Assembly (NCBI GenBank): GCA_965262235.1 | Contig: OZ253504.1 | Location: 1,550,001 to 1,614,000 of the forward strand | DNA from: CATQGW01 sp965262235 | GTDB taxonomy: Bacteria; Chloroflexota; Dehalococcoidia; Bin125 | Reading direction: 5' to 3' | Length of the DNA stretch: 64,000 bases | Part shown: piece after piece, positions 52,814-62,215 of the stretch | Numbering within the stretch: the stretch's first letter is position 1 | Layout: the number at the start of each line of letters is the position of its first letter | Notes under the pieces: model-generated | Told to the model about the DNA's origin: nothing | Databases searched by the model: none | What the model saw: the letters and a program-made list of their open reading frames with translations, nothing else | Made by a program: the position numbers and the translations under genes

Positions 52814-53623
52814 ATGAGCGTGCAGATCGACTCGCAGGGCCGCCGCTTCGTCGAGGTCGAGGTGCGCGTGCCAGGCGCGACCGAGGCGGTCTGGGACGCG
52901 ATCGCCAGCGGGCCGGGCATCTCCGCCTGGTTCGTGCCCACGGACTTCAGCGTGGGGCCTGATGGCATCCCCACGGGCGTCGTCTCGCACTTCGGCGAGG
53001 GGATGGACGCCGTCGCGACCGTGATCAGGTGGAAACCGCAGCAAGAGTTCAGCGCCTTCAGCGACGACTTCGCACCCGGCGGACCGCCAGTCACCACCGA
53101 GTGGACGGTCGAGCCGGTGGGAGACGACGCCTGCATCGTGCGAGTGCGGCACAGTCTCTCCGTCGACACCGACGAGTGGGACGCCTACCTGGAAGCCGTG
53201 GAGGATGGCTGGCCCGCCTTCCTTGGCATTCTGCAGGCCTACTTGACAGACTTCCCCGGTCAGCCGCATGCGCTGGTCGAGCTGAGCGCCATGACCGACG
53301 ATCTCACGCTCGGCTGGACGAGGTTGGCGGCCGACCTGGGACTTACCGGCGCCTCGGTCGGCGAACGCCGCGTTTCCCCTCCCGGATCGATTGAGCTGGC
53401 CGGGATCGTCGATCGCGCGCCGAGCGATTCGGAGTTGGCGCTGCGGATCGACGCCCCGGGGCCCGGCGTCGCGCACCTGTTTGCGCTTCCGCTGGAAGAG
53501 GGCGCGTTGCTCTCGGTCCGGCTCTATCTCTACGGCGACGAATCTGCGGCCACCGCTGCGGCGATCGAGCCGCGCTGGCGGTCGTGGATGAGTTCGCACG
53601 ACGCGGCCGCACGAGGAGCGTGA
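52814..53623 (+). CDS. SRPBCC/AHSA1-domain protein
   Basis: A 269-residue protein whose first 160 residues match the START-like AHSA1 fold (VEVRVPGATEAVWDAIASGPGISAWF, WTVEPVGDDACIVRVRHSL). The remaining 100 residues (SVGERRVSPPGSIELAG, FALPLEEGALLSVRLYLYGDE) look like another small beta-rich domain I do not recognise. It probably binds a hydrophobic ligand. ATG 52814 is chosen; a TATGAT sequence lies nine bases before it. Confidence 0.8.
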   Translation: MSVQIDSQGRRFVEVEVRVPGATEAVWDAIASGPGISAWFVPTDFSVGPDGIPTGVVSHFGEGMDAVATVIRWKPQQEFSAFSDDFAPGGPPVTTEWTVEPVGDDACIVRVRHSLSVDTDEWDAYLEAVEDGWPAFLGILQAYLTDFPGQPHALVELSAMTDDLTLGWTRLAADLGLTGASVGERRVSPPGSIELAGIVDRAPSDSELALRIDAPGPGVAHLFALPLEEGALLSVRLYLYGDESAATAAAIEPRWRSWMSSHDAAARGA

Positions 53624-53677
53624 TCGGTCGTTCCGGTAGCCTGCCGCGCGAGCAGAGCGCTGAGTGGAGGAATCACG

Positions 53678-54166
53678 ATGGAACCACTGGAGCCGATGGC
53701 CGCCGCGATCGCCGAACTGTTGCGCGAGCGAGGTGAAACGGTCGCGATCTGCGAGACCACCGCTGGTGGGCTGGTCTCGGCTGCCCTGCTCGCGGTCCCG
53801 GGCGCCTCCGTCTACTACCGCGGGGCCGCGGTCACCTACACCGGCGTCGCCCGTTCCGTGTTCCTCGACATCGATCTCGAGGACCATCCCGGCGTGCGTT
53901 CAAGCAGCGAGCCCTACGCGCGACTGATCGCCGCCACGATCCGCGAGCGGCTCGGCGCGACCTGGGGGATCGGCGAAACGGGAGCCGCCGGGCCCACCGG
54001 CAACCCCTACGGCGACGCCGCGGGACACACCTGCATCGCGGTCGCTGGGCCGCTCGAACACTCCGAGACGCTCGAGACAGCGCTTGAAGATCGCGAAGCG
54101 AACATGTGGATCTTCGCGAAGCGGACGCTCGAGGCCTTCGAGGAGGTCCTGCGTCGGGCCGGCTAA
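53678..54166 (+). CDS. CinA C-terminal-domain protein, nicotinamide-nucleotide amidase-like
   Basis: A 162-residue stand-alone CinA C-terminal domain, which deamidates NMN in the pyridine nucleotide cycle. Conserved blocks: AICETTAGGLVSAALL (family AEScTGG), YYRGAAVTYT and GIGETGAAGPTGNPYG. The usual Ser of AES is Glu-Thr-Thr here, a slight departure. GTGGAGGAATCACG before ATG 53678 is a good ribosome-binding site. Confidence 0.88.
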   Translation: MEPLEPMAAAIAELLRERGETVAICETTAGGLVSAALLAVPGASVYYRGAAVTYTGVARSVFLDIDLEDHPGVRSSSEPYARLIAATIRERLGATWGIGETGAAGPTGNPYGDAAGHTCIAVAGPLEHSETLETALEDREANMWIFAKRTLEAFEEVLRRAG

Positions 54167-54192
54167 CGCGAGCCTGCTCAGCCTCCCACCGC

Positions 54193-55374
54193 TCAGATCA
54201 CCTCGGCCGCGCGAAACGCTGCGATCTCGTCGGGGTCATACCCGGCTGCGGCGAGGATCGCGTCCGTGTCGGCCCCGAGTTCGGGGGCTGCGTCCGGGAC
54301 CTCAGCGGGCGTTGCCGAGAAGCGCCACGGCGCGCCGTGCACTGTGACCTTGCCGAGCGTCGGGTGGTCCACGCTGGCCAGATAGCCGTTGGCCCAGGCT
54401 TGTTCGTATTCCACCAGGTCTGCGTGCGACTGCACGGGACCGTTGGCAATGTCGGCGGCGTCCAGTCGTTCGAGCCACTCGTGGCGCGGACGGCGCGCGA
54501 ACCGCTGCTCGAGTTCGGCCTCGAGCTCCTCGCGGTGCGCGGCGTGGTCGCCGGGAGTCGCGAAGCGCGGGTCGAGCAGCAGTTCCTCGGCCTCGAGCAC
54601 GAGGCACAGCTTGTCCCAGTCGCGTCGCGTCGCGGCGACGATCATCAGCCACTTGCCATCCTGCGCCTGGTAGAACGTGTGCAACGGGGCCCGTCGGCGC
54701 CGCTCGTAGTGTTGCCCGCCACCGAACGTGTAGCCGAGCAGCTGACGCCCCTGGATGTGTACCTGTGAGCCCAGCAGCGAGGTCTCCACGAACTGGCCTT
54801 CGCCCGTGCGATCGCGAGCGACCAGCGCGGCGAGGATCGCCACGCACAACTGGATGCCGCCGATCGAGTCGGCCATGCCGCCCGGGATCGTGCGCGGTTC
54901 GTCGTCGGGACCGCGACTTTGCACGCGCATGACGCCGCCGACGGCCTGGCCGATCCCGTCGTAGCCGGGCCGCGACGCCTGCGGACCCAGGCCGCCCAGC
55001 GCGGAGGCGGACGCGGCGACGATCTGCGGGTTGCGATTTCGGTAGTCCTCGTAGCCCAGCCCCAGGCGGTCCATCACGCCGGGACGGAAGTTGTCCACGA
55101 CGACATCGGCCTGTTCGCCCAAACGCAGCGCGATCTCGCGCCCCTCGTCGGTGCGCACGTCGAGCGTGATCGACAGCTTGCCGCGCGAGTTGGCCTCAAA
55201 GGCGCGCGAGATGCCCATCTTGACGATCTCAATCTGGCGCGCCAGATCCCCGTATTCGCGCGGCTCGACCTTCCAGATTTCGGCGCCCAGCTCGGCCATC
55301 ATCACCGTGGCGACGGGCCCCTGCTGAAGGCGGGTGAAATCGAGGACGCGGATGCCGGTCAGCGGTCCACTCAT
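54193..55374 (-). CDS. CaiB/BaiF (class III) CoA-transferase
   Basis: A 393-residue class III CoA-transferase with LTGIRVLDFTRLQQGPVATVMM, GAEIWKVEP, GKLSITLDVRTDEGREI, VVDNFRPGVMDRLGLGY, and the catalytic-position Asp in GGMADSIGG. It lies 30 bases downstream of an SMP-30/gluconolactonase gene on the same strand, with which it may form an operon. Substrate not evident. Confidence 0.91.
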   Translation of the reverse strand: MSGPLTGIRVLDFTRLQQGPVATVMMAELGAEIWKVEPREYGDLARQIEIVKMGISRAFEANSRGKLSITLDVRTDEGREIALRLGEQADVVVDNFRPGVMDRLGLGYEDYRNRNPQIVAASASALGGLGPQASRPGYDGIGQAVGGVMRVQSRGPDDEPRTIPGGMADSIGGIQLCVAILAALVARDRTGEGQFVETSLLGSQVHIQGRQLLGYTFGGGQHYERRRRAPLHTFYQAQDGKWLMIVAATRRDWDKLCLVLEAEELLLDPRFATPGDHAAHREELEAELEQRFARRPRHEWLERLDAADIANGPVQSHADLVEYEQAWANGYLASVDHPTLGKVTVHGAPWRFSATPAEVPDAAPELGADTDAILAAAGYDPDEIAAFRAAEVI

Positions 55375-55404
55375 GGTCTACCCCGGCTGCGGTCGCGGCG
55401 GCAG

Positions 55405-56316
55405 CTAGCGCGAGCCGGGCACGAGGCCGCGAACCGCGGTCTCGATGCTGAACAGGCTCGTGCCGGCTGTCATGAACAGCGTCGAGAAGCTGGCGCCGCC
55501 GAAGGTCAGATTGGCGGCGTGCTCATCCATCTCGAAGACGCCCAGGTAGTCGCCCGCCGCGGAATGCACCGAAACGCCGCCCGCGCCGGTGGTCCAGAGC
55601 CGGCCGTCCGAATCGACCTTCATCCCGTCCGGCGCACCGAGTCGCTGATCGGCCGACTGGTCCACGAATAGCACGCGGTCGCCGAGCGTGAGGTCGTCGT
55701 TCACGTCGTAGCGCCAGATCAGGCCATCCTGAGAGTCGCCGATGTAGAGACCGGACTCGTCGGGCGTGAAGGCGAGGCCGTTGGGCTGCGAGAAACCGGT
55801 CGGAGCGACGAGCGCGAGCGAGCCGTCGGGACCGATCCGGTACACGCCCTGGAAATCCAGCTCGGCCCGCTGTCCCTCTTGCCCGAAACGCGGCGTCCGG
55901 CCGCTGTCCGTGCCGTAGGACGGGTCGGTGAAGAAGATCGCTCCCGACGAGTGCACGACGAGGTCGTTGGGGCTGTTCAGTGCCGTGCCCTCCCAGGCGT
56001 CGGCGACCGCGGCGGCGCTGCCCGGCTCTCCGTAGGCGCCGCGCGAGACGCGCCGGCCGCCGTGCTCGCAGGCCAGCAGATTGCCATCCGCGTCGAGCGT
56101 CAGGCCGTTCGACCAGCCGCTCGGGTCGCGGTAGACCTCGGCCTCACTCTCGCCCGGCCGCCAGCGATGCTGCCGATTGCCCGGGATGTCGCTGAACACC
56201 AGCGCGTTGTCGGACGCGATCCAGATCGGGCCCTCGATGAAACCGAACCCGCCGCAGAGGCGGGTTTCCTCACCGATCAGCAAGCCGGACAGGCCGGCAT
56301 CGTCTTCAATCTTCAC
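55405..56316 (-). CDS. SMP-30/gluconolactonase-like beta-propeller protein
   Basis: A 303-residue calcium-dependent lactonase/propeller-type hydrolase: FIEGPIWIASDNALVFSDIPGNR, SGWSNGLTLDADGNLLACEHGGRRVSR, NSPNDLVVHSSGAIFFTDPSYGT and PNGLAFTPDESGLYIGD. Metal ligands expected for the family (Glu in EGP, Asn in SPND, Asp in DES/SDQD region) can be matched. Likely opens a lactone or similar ring in the local catabolic pathway. Confidence 0.9.
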   Translation of the reverse strand: MKIEDDAGLSGLLIGEETRLCGGFGFIEGPIWIASDNALVFSDIPGNRQHRWRPGESEAEVYRDPSGWSNGLTLDADGNLLACEHGGRRVSRGAYGEPGSAAAVADAWEGTALNSPNDLVVHSSGAIFFTDPSYGTDSGRTPRFGQEGQRAELDFQGVYRIGPDGSLALVAPTGFSQPNGLAFTPDESGLYIGDSQDGLIWRYDVNDDLTLGDRVLFVDQSADQRLGAPDGMKVDSDGRLWTTGAGGVSVHSAAGDYLGVFEMDEHAANLTFGGASFSTLFMTAGTSLFSIETAVRGLVPGSR

Positions 56317-56485
56317 GGCTGCGCTCCTTCACGATGGTTGAGTTGAGCTGGTTGAGTTGCAGGGGATGCTATCGATCGCTGCGCTAGCGGTGGCGGATGT
56401 CCCACCGACCGTAGAGCGCCGCCGCGCCGCCGAGAACGGCGAACGTCTTCCCGCATACTGACCGCCTCGTGGCGAATTGGCACAC

Positions 56486-56764
56486 TCACGCTGCACCCAT
56501 GCGCCTGCGGCACGATCCCGATGGCCGTCTAACGGTCAAGGTCTGAGCGCCGCTGCGCACGGGAGCCCGCCCCGATCCGTGGCTATAGGCCTGGTCGCTG
56601 TCGGGGTTGAACAGCAGGTTGATCCGCTCAGTGGCGGTGAGCTGGCGGCCGGCGGCGATGGCGCCGGACGGTCGTGCAACGCTCGGGCGCCGTGGCGAGA
56701 TGCGAATCAACGACTCGGGCCAGGGGCTGCCCTCAAGCTGCTTGGGCCGCGCGGTCACGCGCAC
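56486..56764 (-). pseudogene. Decayed carboxyltransferase N-terminal fragment
   Basis: The reverse strand encodes GRQLTATERINLLFNPDSDQAYSHG, a clear relative of GRDLLTATERIDLLLDPGSEWAY in the gene at 50249-51733. DNA similarity is strong over about 56575-56660. Homology ends quickly on both sides and the rest of the gene is missing, so it is a remnant, located immediately upstream of the livK-like gene. Confidence 0.7.
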
Positions 56765-56823
56765 GCCCGCGAAGCAGATCGCAGGGATTCAGCATCCCCG
56801 AACGGTACACAGGAGGCGTCGGA

Positions 56824-58284
56824 ATGAACGAACGACCGATTCACAAACGACTTCAACATTGGGGCTGGGTGGGACTGATCGCCCTGATGGCGAGCCTGCT
56901 CGTATTCGCCACCGCATGTGGCGGCGACGATGAGCAGCAGGAGCAGCAGGCTGCACCCGCTGCCGCCGCCGCGCCGGCCGAGCAGGAAGAGCAACAGCAG
57001 CAAGCAGCGCCGGCTGCCGCGCAACAACAGCAGCAGCAAGCAGCGCCGGCGGCGGCAGAGGCCAAGACGGGCGTGGTGCGCATCGGGTCGGTGCAGCCGC
57101 TCTCCGGCGGCGGCCTCGCCTTCTACGGCAAGTCCGAAGAGGCCGGCTTGCTGCTCGCAGTTGAGCAGATCAATGCAGCGGGCGGCTTCGTGGTTGGTGA
57201 CACCACCTACACGATCGAGGTGATCCGACGAGACGGCCGCTCTGAAGACGCGGTCGCGATCGCGGCCGTTCAGGAGCTGATTCGTGACGAGGGGATCAAG
57301 ATCATCTTCGGCCCCCTGCCGCACGGCCCAGGCCTTGCGGCCTCCGAGATCAGCCAGCCCGCTGGCGTGCTTCACCTGATGGCGCTGAGCATTCTCACCT
57401 CCGAGGACGGCGTCCTGGACCCGGAGAGCGCGCAGACCACGCACAAGACCCTGTTCCAGATCGAGCCGTCGGAGTTGACGCGTAGCACGATCACGGCCGC
57501 AGGCGTCCTGCAGCTCTTGGGCGCTCAGCCCGGTGAGCTCTCGGTCGTGCTTGCCACCGATGACCCCTCCGGCCAGTTCCTCGGCCGCTTCTACAACGGC
57601 GTCCTCACGGAGCTTGGCCAGCGGACCTCGCCGGTTGTCTTCTACCCGCCGGGCACGACGGACTTCACTCCGTTCCTGACCCGGCTCAAGGGCCTCGATC
57701 CCGACTGGATGCACAACTGGTACATCGCCGCGGACTCCGCTCTGATCGCCGAACAGGCGCTCGAGCTTGAGGTTGCGCGCGGCTACATGGTCTTCGGCAT
57801 CGACCCGGGCTGGTGGGAAGAGAACTTCCCCGGCGGCATCGACAACGAAGTGCCGATCGTTCTCGCCTGCATCAACCTGTGCCGCTCGATCAACTCCAGC
57901 GAGCGCGCCCGCGAGTACTACCGAGCTCTGAACGTGTTCGAGTGCGGCAACGCCGATGGCTGCTCGCCGGCGCCGCTCACCGACGTTTCGCTCTGGCAGT
58001 ACGACTACGTCTTCATGCTGGTCGAAGCGATGAAGATCGCCGGCACCGTCGACGACAACATCGCGATCGCCAATGCCATGGAGGGCATCACGATCGACGC
58101 GGTGCTCAGCCCAACGCTCACGATGGACCCGGTCTGGCATCGCGTGGCCCACGGCTACGACACCTGTCGCGTCCAGCTTGGCTCGATCGAGTGCACGAAC
58201 TTCTCACTTGAGGAGTTCGGCCCCGACGCGCTCGGTGTGACCGAAGAGGGCGTGCTGGCCAACCAGGAAGGCAGCGGCGGTTAG
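56824..58284 (+). CDS. Branched-chain-amino-acid-type ABC solute-binding lipoprotein (LivK-like)
   Basis: A 486-residue type I periplasmic-binding-fold protein of the LivK/amide-binding group. A signal with lipobox (VFATAC, Cys32), then about 45 residues of Gln/Ala/Pro as a tether, then VVRIGSVQPLSGGGLAFYGKSEEAGLLLAVEQINAAGGF given in short as VQPLSGGGLAFYG. Unusually rich in Cys (ACINLC, ECGNADGC, DTC, IECTN), possibly with disulfides. AGGAGG before ATG 56824. First of livK-livH-livM. Ligand unknown. Confidence 0.9.
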   Translation: MNERPIHKRLQHWGWVGLIALMASLLVFATACGGDDEQQEQQAAPAAAAAPAEQEEQQQQAAPAAAQQQQQQAAPAAAEAKTGVVRIGSVQPLSGGGLAFYGKSEEAGLLLAVEQINAAGGFVVGDTTYTIEVIRRDGRSEDAVAIAAVQELIRDEGIKIIFGPLPHGPGLAASEISQPAGVLHLMALSILTSEDGVLDPESAQTTHKTLFQIEPSELTRSTITAAGVLQLLGAQPGELSVVLATDDPSGQFLGRFYNGVLTELGQRTSPVVFYPPGTTDFTPFLTRLKGLDPDWMHNWYIAADSALIAEQALELEVARGYMVFGIDPGWWEENFPGGIDNEVPIVLACINLCRSINSSERAREYYRALNVFECGNADGCSPAPLTDVSLWQYDYVFMLVEAMKIAGTVDDNIAIANAMEGITIDAVLSPTLTMDPVWHRVAHGYDTCRVQLGSIECTNFSLEEFGPDALGVTEEGVLANQEGSGG

Positions 58285-58303
58285 GTCGCTCGCGTCAGAA
58301 CGT

Positions 58304-58349
58304 CAGGATCAGAGCGGCCGGGCGCCTCAGCGCTCGGCCGCCGATCCTG
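58304..58349 (+). terminator. Hairpin between livK-like and livH-like genes
   Basis: An 11-base-pair stem (58315-58325 with 58330-58340, one G-T pair) and loop CTCA, with an outer stem CAGGATC/GATCCTG (58304-58310, 58343-58349). There is no T tract, so it more likely shields the livK mRNA 3' end or gives partial termination, raising binding-protein over permease levels. Confidence 0.6.
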
Positions 58350-58482
58350 TCTGAGCGAGCGCCTTGGATCGCGGAGCCTCCTCACGCCATGTGCGTGCCG
58401 GAGGCCTCGCTTCGCGTATCAGCTAGCAGTGCCGGGACCGGCCGGCGGCAGACGCCGCTGAGTCGGGAAGGGTGAGCCGCCG

Positions 58483-59361
58483 ATGGAGACGTTCCTTCAG
58501 CAGGTTGTCAACGGGCTGTCGATCGCCGCGGTCATCGCGTTGATCGCGCTCGGCGTGACGCTCATCTTCGGCCTCACCGGTCTGGTGATGTTCGCCCATG
58601 GCGAGCTGTTGGCGATCGGCGGCTTCTTCACCTGGTGGGTCAGCAGCGAACTGGGAGCCGGCTTCGTCGCTGGTCTGCTGGTCTCGATCGCAGCCGTTGG
58701 TGTGATCGGGATCGCTCTGGAGCGGGGTCTGTTTCGCTTCACGTTCGACTCGCCGATCAACGGCTTTATCGTGTCGCTGGGACTGATCGTCGTCTTACAA
58801 CATTTATTGGTCGAGCTGTCTCCGGTCGGCGCGAGCATCGTGGATATTCCGCGACCGATCGAGCAGGTCTTCAACGTCGGCGGCGTGCACATTCCAGGCA
58901 CCCGCGTGCTCGTGGTCGGCGTCACCTTCGCCGTCGTCATCGCGATGCTGCTCGCCATCTACCGCAGTGGCAACGGCCGCGCGCTGCGCGCCAGCGCGAT
59001 CGATCGCGAGACGGCGTCCCTGATGGGCATCCCGGTGCGCCGCTACATCACGATCGTCTTCCTGATCGGATCGCTGCTCGCCGGCTTGGGCGGCGCGCTG
59101 ATGATCGGCCTGTTCCCGATCGACCCGTTCATCGGCAGTCGATTTGTGATTAAGGCGTTCGCCGTCGCGCTCGTGGGCGGACTCGGAAATCCGGCCGGAG
59201 CCGTGCTTGCCGCGGTCTTCCTCGGCCTGGCGGAAGCGATGGGCACGCAGTACTTCAAGCCTGAATGGTCGGAGTCCTACGCGTTCGTCCTGATGATCAT
59301 CATCTTGCTGGTGAAGCCGACAGGCCTGCTCACCGGTTTGCAGGGGCCGCCGGCGCGCTAG
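58483..59361 (+). CDS. Branched-chain-amino-acid-type ABC permease (LivH-like)
   Basis: A 292-residue membrane permease with about eight helices: NGLSIAAVIALIALGVTLIFGLTGLVMFAHGELLAIGGFF in pieces (LIFGLTGLVMFAHGEL), the cytoplasmic-loop block ALRASAIDRETASLMGIPVRRY that touches the ATPase, and GGLGNPAGAVLAA. It pairs with the LivM-like protein that follows after 36 bases. The LivG/LivF ATPases are not in the window downstream. Confidence 0.92.
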   Translation: METFLQQVVNGLSIAAVIALIALGVTLIFGLTGLVMFAHGELLAIGGFFTWWVSSELGAGFVAGLLVSIAAVGVIGIALERGLFRFTFDSPINGFIVSLGLIVVLQHLLVELSPVGASIVDIPRPIEQVFNVGGVHIPGTRVLVVGVTFAVVIAMLLAIYRSGNGRALRASAIDRETASLMGIPVRRYITIVFLIGSLLAGLGGALMIGLFPIDPFIGSRFVIKAFAVALVGGLGNPAGAVLAAVFLGLAEAMGTQYFKPEWSESYAFVLMIIILLVKPTGLLTGLQGPPAR

Positions 59362-59397
59362 GCGCGCAGCCATGGACAAACCACCGAATTGCGCATG

Positions 59398-60513
59398 GAG
59401 GCGGGGGCAATGAAGCGAATCGGGGCGGCGCTGCGCGGCACGACACGGCTCAACACGGCCGAACGGATCATCGTGTTCGTGGCCGTTGGCCTGTTCATTC
59501 TGATGATTCCGGAGTTCTCCTCCAGCCGGCACCTGTTCCTGGCGTCGGTCGCCGGCACGACCGCGGTCGCCGCCTATGGCCTGGCGGTCATCTTCGGCCA
59601 GGCCGGCATCCTCTCGATCGCGCACGCGGGCCTCTGGGCGATCGGCGCCTACACCGCCGCGATCTTCCATCGCGAGTTCGGTTGGTCCTACTGGGCCGTG
59701 TTGCCGTTGGCGATGATCTTCGCGTCATTCGGGGCGGCCCTGCTGGCCTATCCAGCCTTGCGGATTCGCGGCCACTTCTTCCTGATCGCCACATTCGCGT
59801 TCGGCGAGCTGATCCGGATCGTGCTCGAGAACGGGCAGGGCTTCAAGAGCGGTCGCCGGCTCGGACTGATCGTCGAGGGCGGCCTCCCGGATTTCTTCGG
59901 GATCAGCCTCAAGTCCGGCAATTCGATCTATTACGTGACCGTGGCGTTCGTCGCGCTCGCGATCGCGGCGGTGTTCCTGATTCGCCGCTCCGCGTTCGGC
60001 GCCACGATGCGCGCCGTGCGGGAGAATGAAGACCTCGCTGAATCGATCGGGATCCACCTCGCCCGCACGAAGATTCTCGCCTTCACGCTGAGCGGGGCGT
60101 TCTGCGGCGCCGCCGGGGTGCACTACGCGTTCCTGCTCCAACACATCTCTCCGAGCCTCTTCGGCGCCCAGGACGGCATTCAGCTCGCGCTGATCGTCTT
60201 GCTCGGCGGCGCCGTGCCGCTGCTCGGCCCGCTGGTCGGCTCGATCGTGGTGCTGTTCGTCCACGAGCTGCCGTTCGCCACGAATCCCAACCATGTGCAG
60301 ATCGGCTACGGGCTGGCGCTGGTTCTGCTGATCCTGCTCTTGCCGGAAGGCATGGTGAGCGGCGTGAAGCAGCTGTATGCCCGCACGCTCGGCGCCCTGC
60401 TGCAAGCGATCATCCCGGCACGCGCTGGGCCCGGGCCGCCGGCCCTTCCACCCGAGCCTCCAGCTGAGCTTCCGACTGGTCCGCCGACCGATCCGGAGTC
60501 AGATCAGGGATGA
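59398..60513 (+). CDS. Branched-chain-amino-acid-type ABC permease (LivM-like)
   Basis: A 371-residue permease with about nine helices: YGLAVIFGQAGILSIAHAGLWAIGAY, the loop ATMRAVRENEDLAESIGIHLARTK, and GGAVPLLGPLVGSIVV. It ends with a 30-residue Pro/Glu-rich cytoplasmic tail. ATG 59398 is chosen; ATG 59389 in frame is possible. Forms a heterodimer with the preceding LivH-like protein. Confidence 0.92.
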   Translation, partial: EAGAMKRIGAALRGTTRLNTAERIIVFVAVGLFILMIPEFSSSRHLFLASVAGTTAVAAYGLAVIFGQAGILSIAHAGLWAIGAYTAAIFHREFGWSYWAVLPLAMIFASFGAALLAYPALRIRGHFFLIATFAFGELIRIVLENGQGFKSGRRLGLIVEGGLPDFFGISLKSGNSIYYVTVAFVALAIAAVFLIRRSAFGATMRAVRENEDLAESIGIHLARTKILAFTLSGAFCGAAGVHYAFLLQHISPSLFGAQDGIQLALIVLLGGAVPLLGPLVGSIVVLFVHELPFATNPNHVQIGYGLALVLLILLLPEGMVSGVKQLYARTLGALLQAIIPARAGPGPPALPPEPPAELPTGPPTDPESDQG

Positions 60514-60701
60514 TCATTGTCATCGGGCAGACAGACGACGCCGCAGCAACGGCGTAGAAACTGGGAGGTGCGCCCACGCTCAGGGATTGATTATGATTGC
60601 CACCTGAGCGAAGTGGGCAAATCAGGATTCGCTGAAACGGGACCCGCAGTACATCGGGCGCGACTCGATTGCGCCATCGCAACGCATGCGAAAGGAACAC
60701 C

Positions 60702-62090
60702 ATGCTAGAACTTGCCATCTTCCACAACGGGGCTGTCGACCTCGAAAGCGACATCGTTGACGGCACGCGCGTCAACACCGGAACGCTCGCTGAGACCAGC
60801 GAGAGCTACCAGCGCGTGCTGGTCAACCAGGTCCGCCAGGGCGTGCTCGCCGACGAGCTCGGCTTCAACTACTGGTTCATGACCGAGCACCACATGCAGC
60901 CGGAGGGCGTTGAGTTCAGCCCCAACCCGCTCATCGCGGAAACGGCGATCGCCGCCCGCACGAGTCGCATTCGGCTCGGCCAGATGGCAAACATCCTCAC
61001 CTGGCACCACCCGATTCGACTCGCCGAGCAGGGCGCCATGCTGGACGTCATCAGCGGCGGCCGCGTCGAGTTCGGCGTCGGGCGCGGCTACCAGTCGCGC
61101 GAGACCGAAGTGCTCGGCGGCGCGATGGGCTCCACGGTCCAGGACCAGGAGCGCAACCGCGCATTCTTCCAGGAGTGCTTCGACATCATCACGAAGGCCT
61201 GGACCCAGCCGTCGTTCAGCCACCTGGGCGAGTTCTTCAGCCTGCCGCCGAGCTACACGAAGTGGGGCAACCCCTCGACGATCGCCTACTTCAGCCAGGA
61301 GCACGTCGGCCGCGACCTCGACTCCGTGCTCGACATCGGCCCGCCCGACATGTACTCCTCGGGCCCGCCCGTCTACGCGACGACCACGACGCTGAAAGAG
61401 ATCAGCGTCTACCCGCAGCCGATCCAGAAGCCGACGCCGCCGATGTGGCAGCCCGTCACGAGCCCCCGCTCGATCGAATGGGCCGCCGCCAACGCCGTCA
61501 ACTGCTACACGATTCCCGAGCCGAACTCGCGCCTCAAGGCGAACGTCGAGCGCTACTACGAGCACCTCGAGAAGAACGGCTGGCCCGACCGCCTCGACCG
61601 CCCGGGCCCGTGGAAGTTCGGCTGGGACTCCGATCTGAAGCGCGGCTACGCGCCGGCGCGCTACGTCCACATCCTCAAGCCCGGCGACGAAGCCGCCGAC
61701 CTTGAGCGGTACAGGAACGGCATGGAGGCCGCGTGGCCGTACCTCGGCTCGTTCGGCTTCGGTGGAGTCATCACCGACATCGACGAGCCGCCGCCGCCGG
61801 CTGACCGCCCGGTCACCGCGGACCTCTGCATCGACAAGGGGCTCGTCTTCATCGGTAACGCCGACCAGATCGTCGAGCAGATCATGCAGTTGAAGGAAGA
61901 AGTCGGCTACGAGGACTTCCTCTTCACCGCCTGGTTCGAGATGGGCGGATACAGCGGCGAAGAGACCGAAGAGCAGATGCGCATGTTCGCCGACCAGTGC
62001 ATGCCCGCACTGGCCGCCGCATGTGGCGGTCTGGTCGTCAACCCCGAAGTCTCGCCGGGCCTCGCCCCCGTGACCTCGAACGGCTCCTAG
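60702..62090 (+). CDS. Luciferase-like (LLM) FMN-dependent monooxygenase, long form
   Basis: A 462-residue bacterial-luciferase-fold protein: YWFMTEHHMQPEGVEFSPNPLIAETAIAARTSRIRLGQMAN, given in pieces (FMTEHHMQ, RIRLGQM), then WHHPIRLAEQGAMLDVISGGRVEFGVGRGYQSRE, typical of the family. The insert after residue 180 is longer than in SsuD-type enzymes. AAAGGA precedes ATG 60702. It stands downstream of the liv-type transporter and upstream of a lactonase-like hydrolase, suggesting oxidation of the imported compound. Flavin reductase not seen. Confidence 0.9.
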   Translation: MLELAIFHNGAVDLESDIVDGTRVNTGTLAETSESYQRVLVNQVRQGVLADELGFNYWFMTEHHMQPEGVEFSPNPLIAETAIAARTSRIRLGQMANILTWHHPIRLAEQGAMLDVISGGRVEFGVGRGYQSRETEVLGGAMGSTVQDQERNRAFFQECFDIITKAWTQPSFSHLGEFFSLPPSYTKWGNPSTIAYFSQEHVGRDLDSVLDIGPPDMYSSGPPVYATTTTLKEISVYPQPIQKPTPPMWQPVTSPRSIEWAAANAVNCYTIPEPNSRLKANVERYYEHLEKNGWPDRLDRPGPWKFGWDSDLKRGYAPARYVHILKPGDEAADLERYRNGMEAAWPYLGSFGFGGVITDIDEPPPPADRPVTADLCIDKGLVFIGNADQIVEQIMQLKEEVGYEDFLFTAWFEMGGYSGEETEEQMRMFADQCMPALAAACGGLVVNPEVSPGLAPVTSNGS

Positions 62091-62112
62091 CTTCCGTTAC
62101 GTGGGAACCACC

Positions 62113-62161
62113 GCGACGCTCCCGTTCGAGCCCCCGGGCTCGCCGGGAGCGTCGCTCGTTT
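62113..62161 (+). terminator. Strong hairpin terminator
   Basis: GCGACGCTCCCG (62113-62124) pairs perfectly with CGGGAGCGTCGC (62144-62155); the loop itself contains another palindrome (GAGCCCCCGGGCTC). A short TCGTTT follows. It separates the monooxygenase and hydrolase transcripts. Confidence 0.8.
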
Positions 62162-62215
62162 AACTGGCCGGCCCAGCTAGTAGCTGGGCGGCCGATCTGG
62201 AAAGGCGCCACCATC

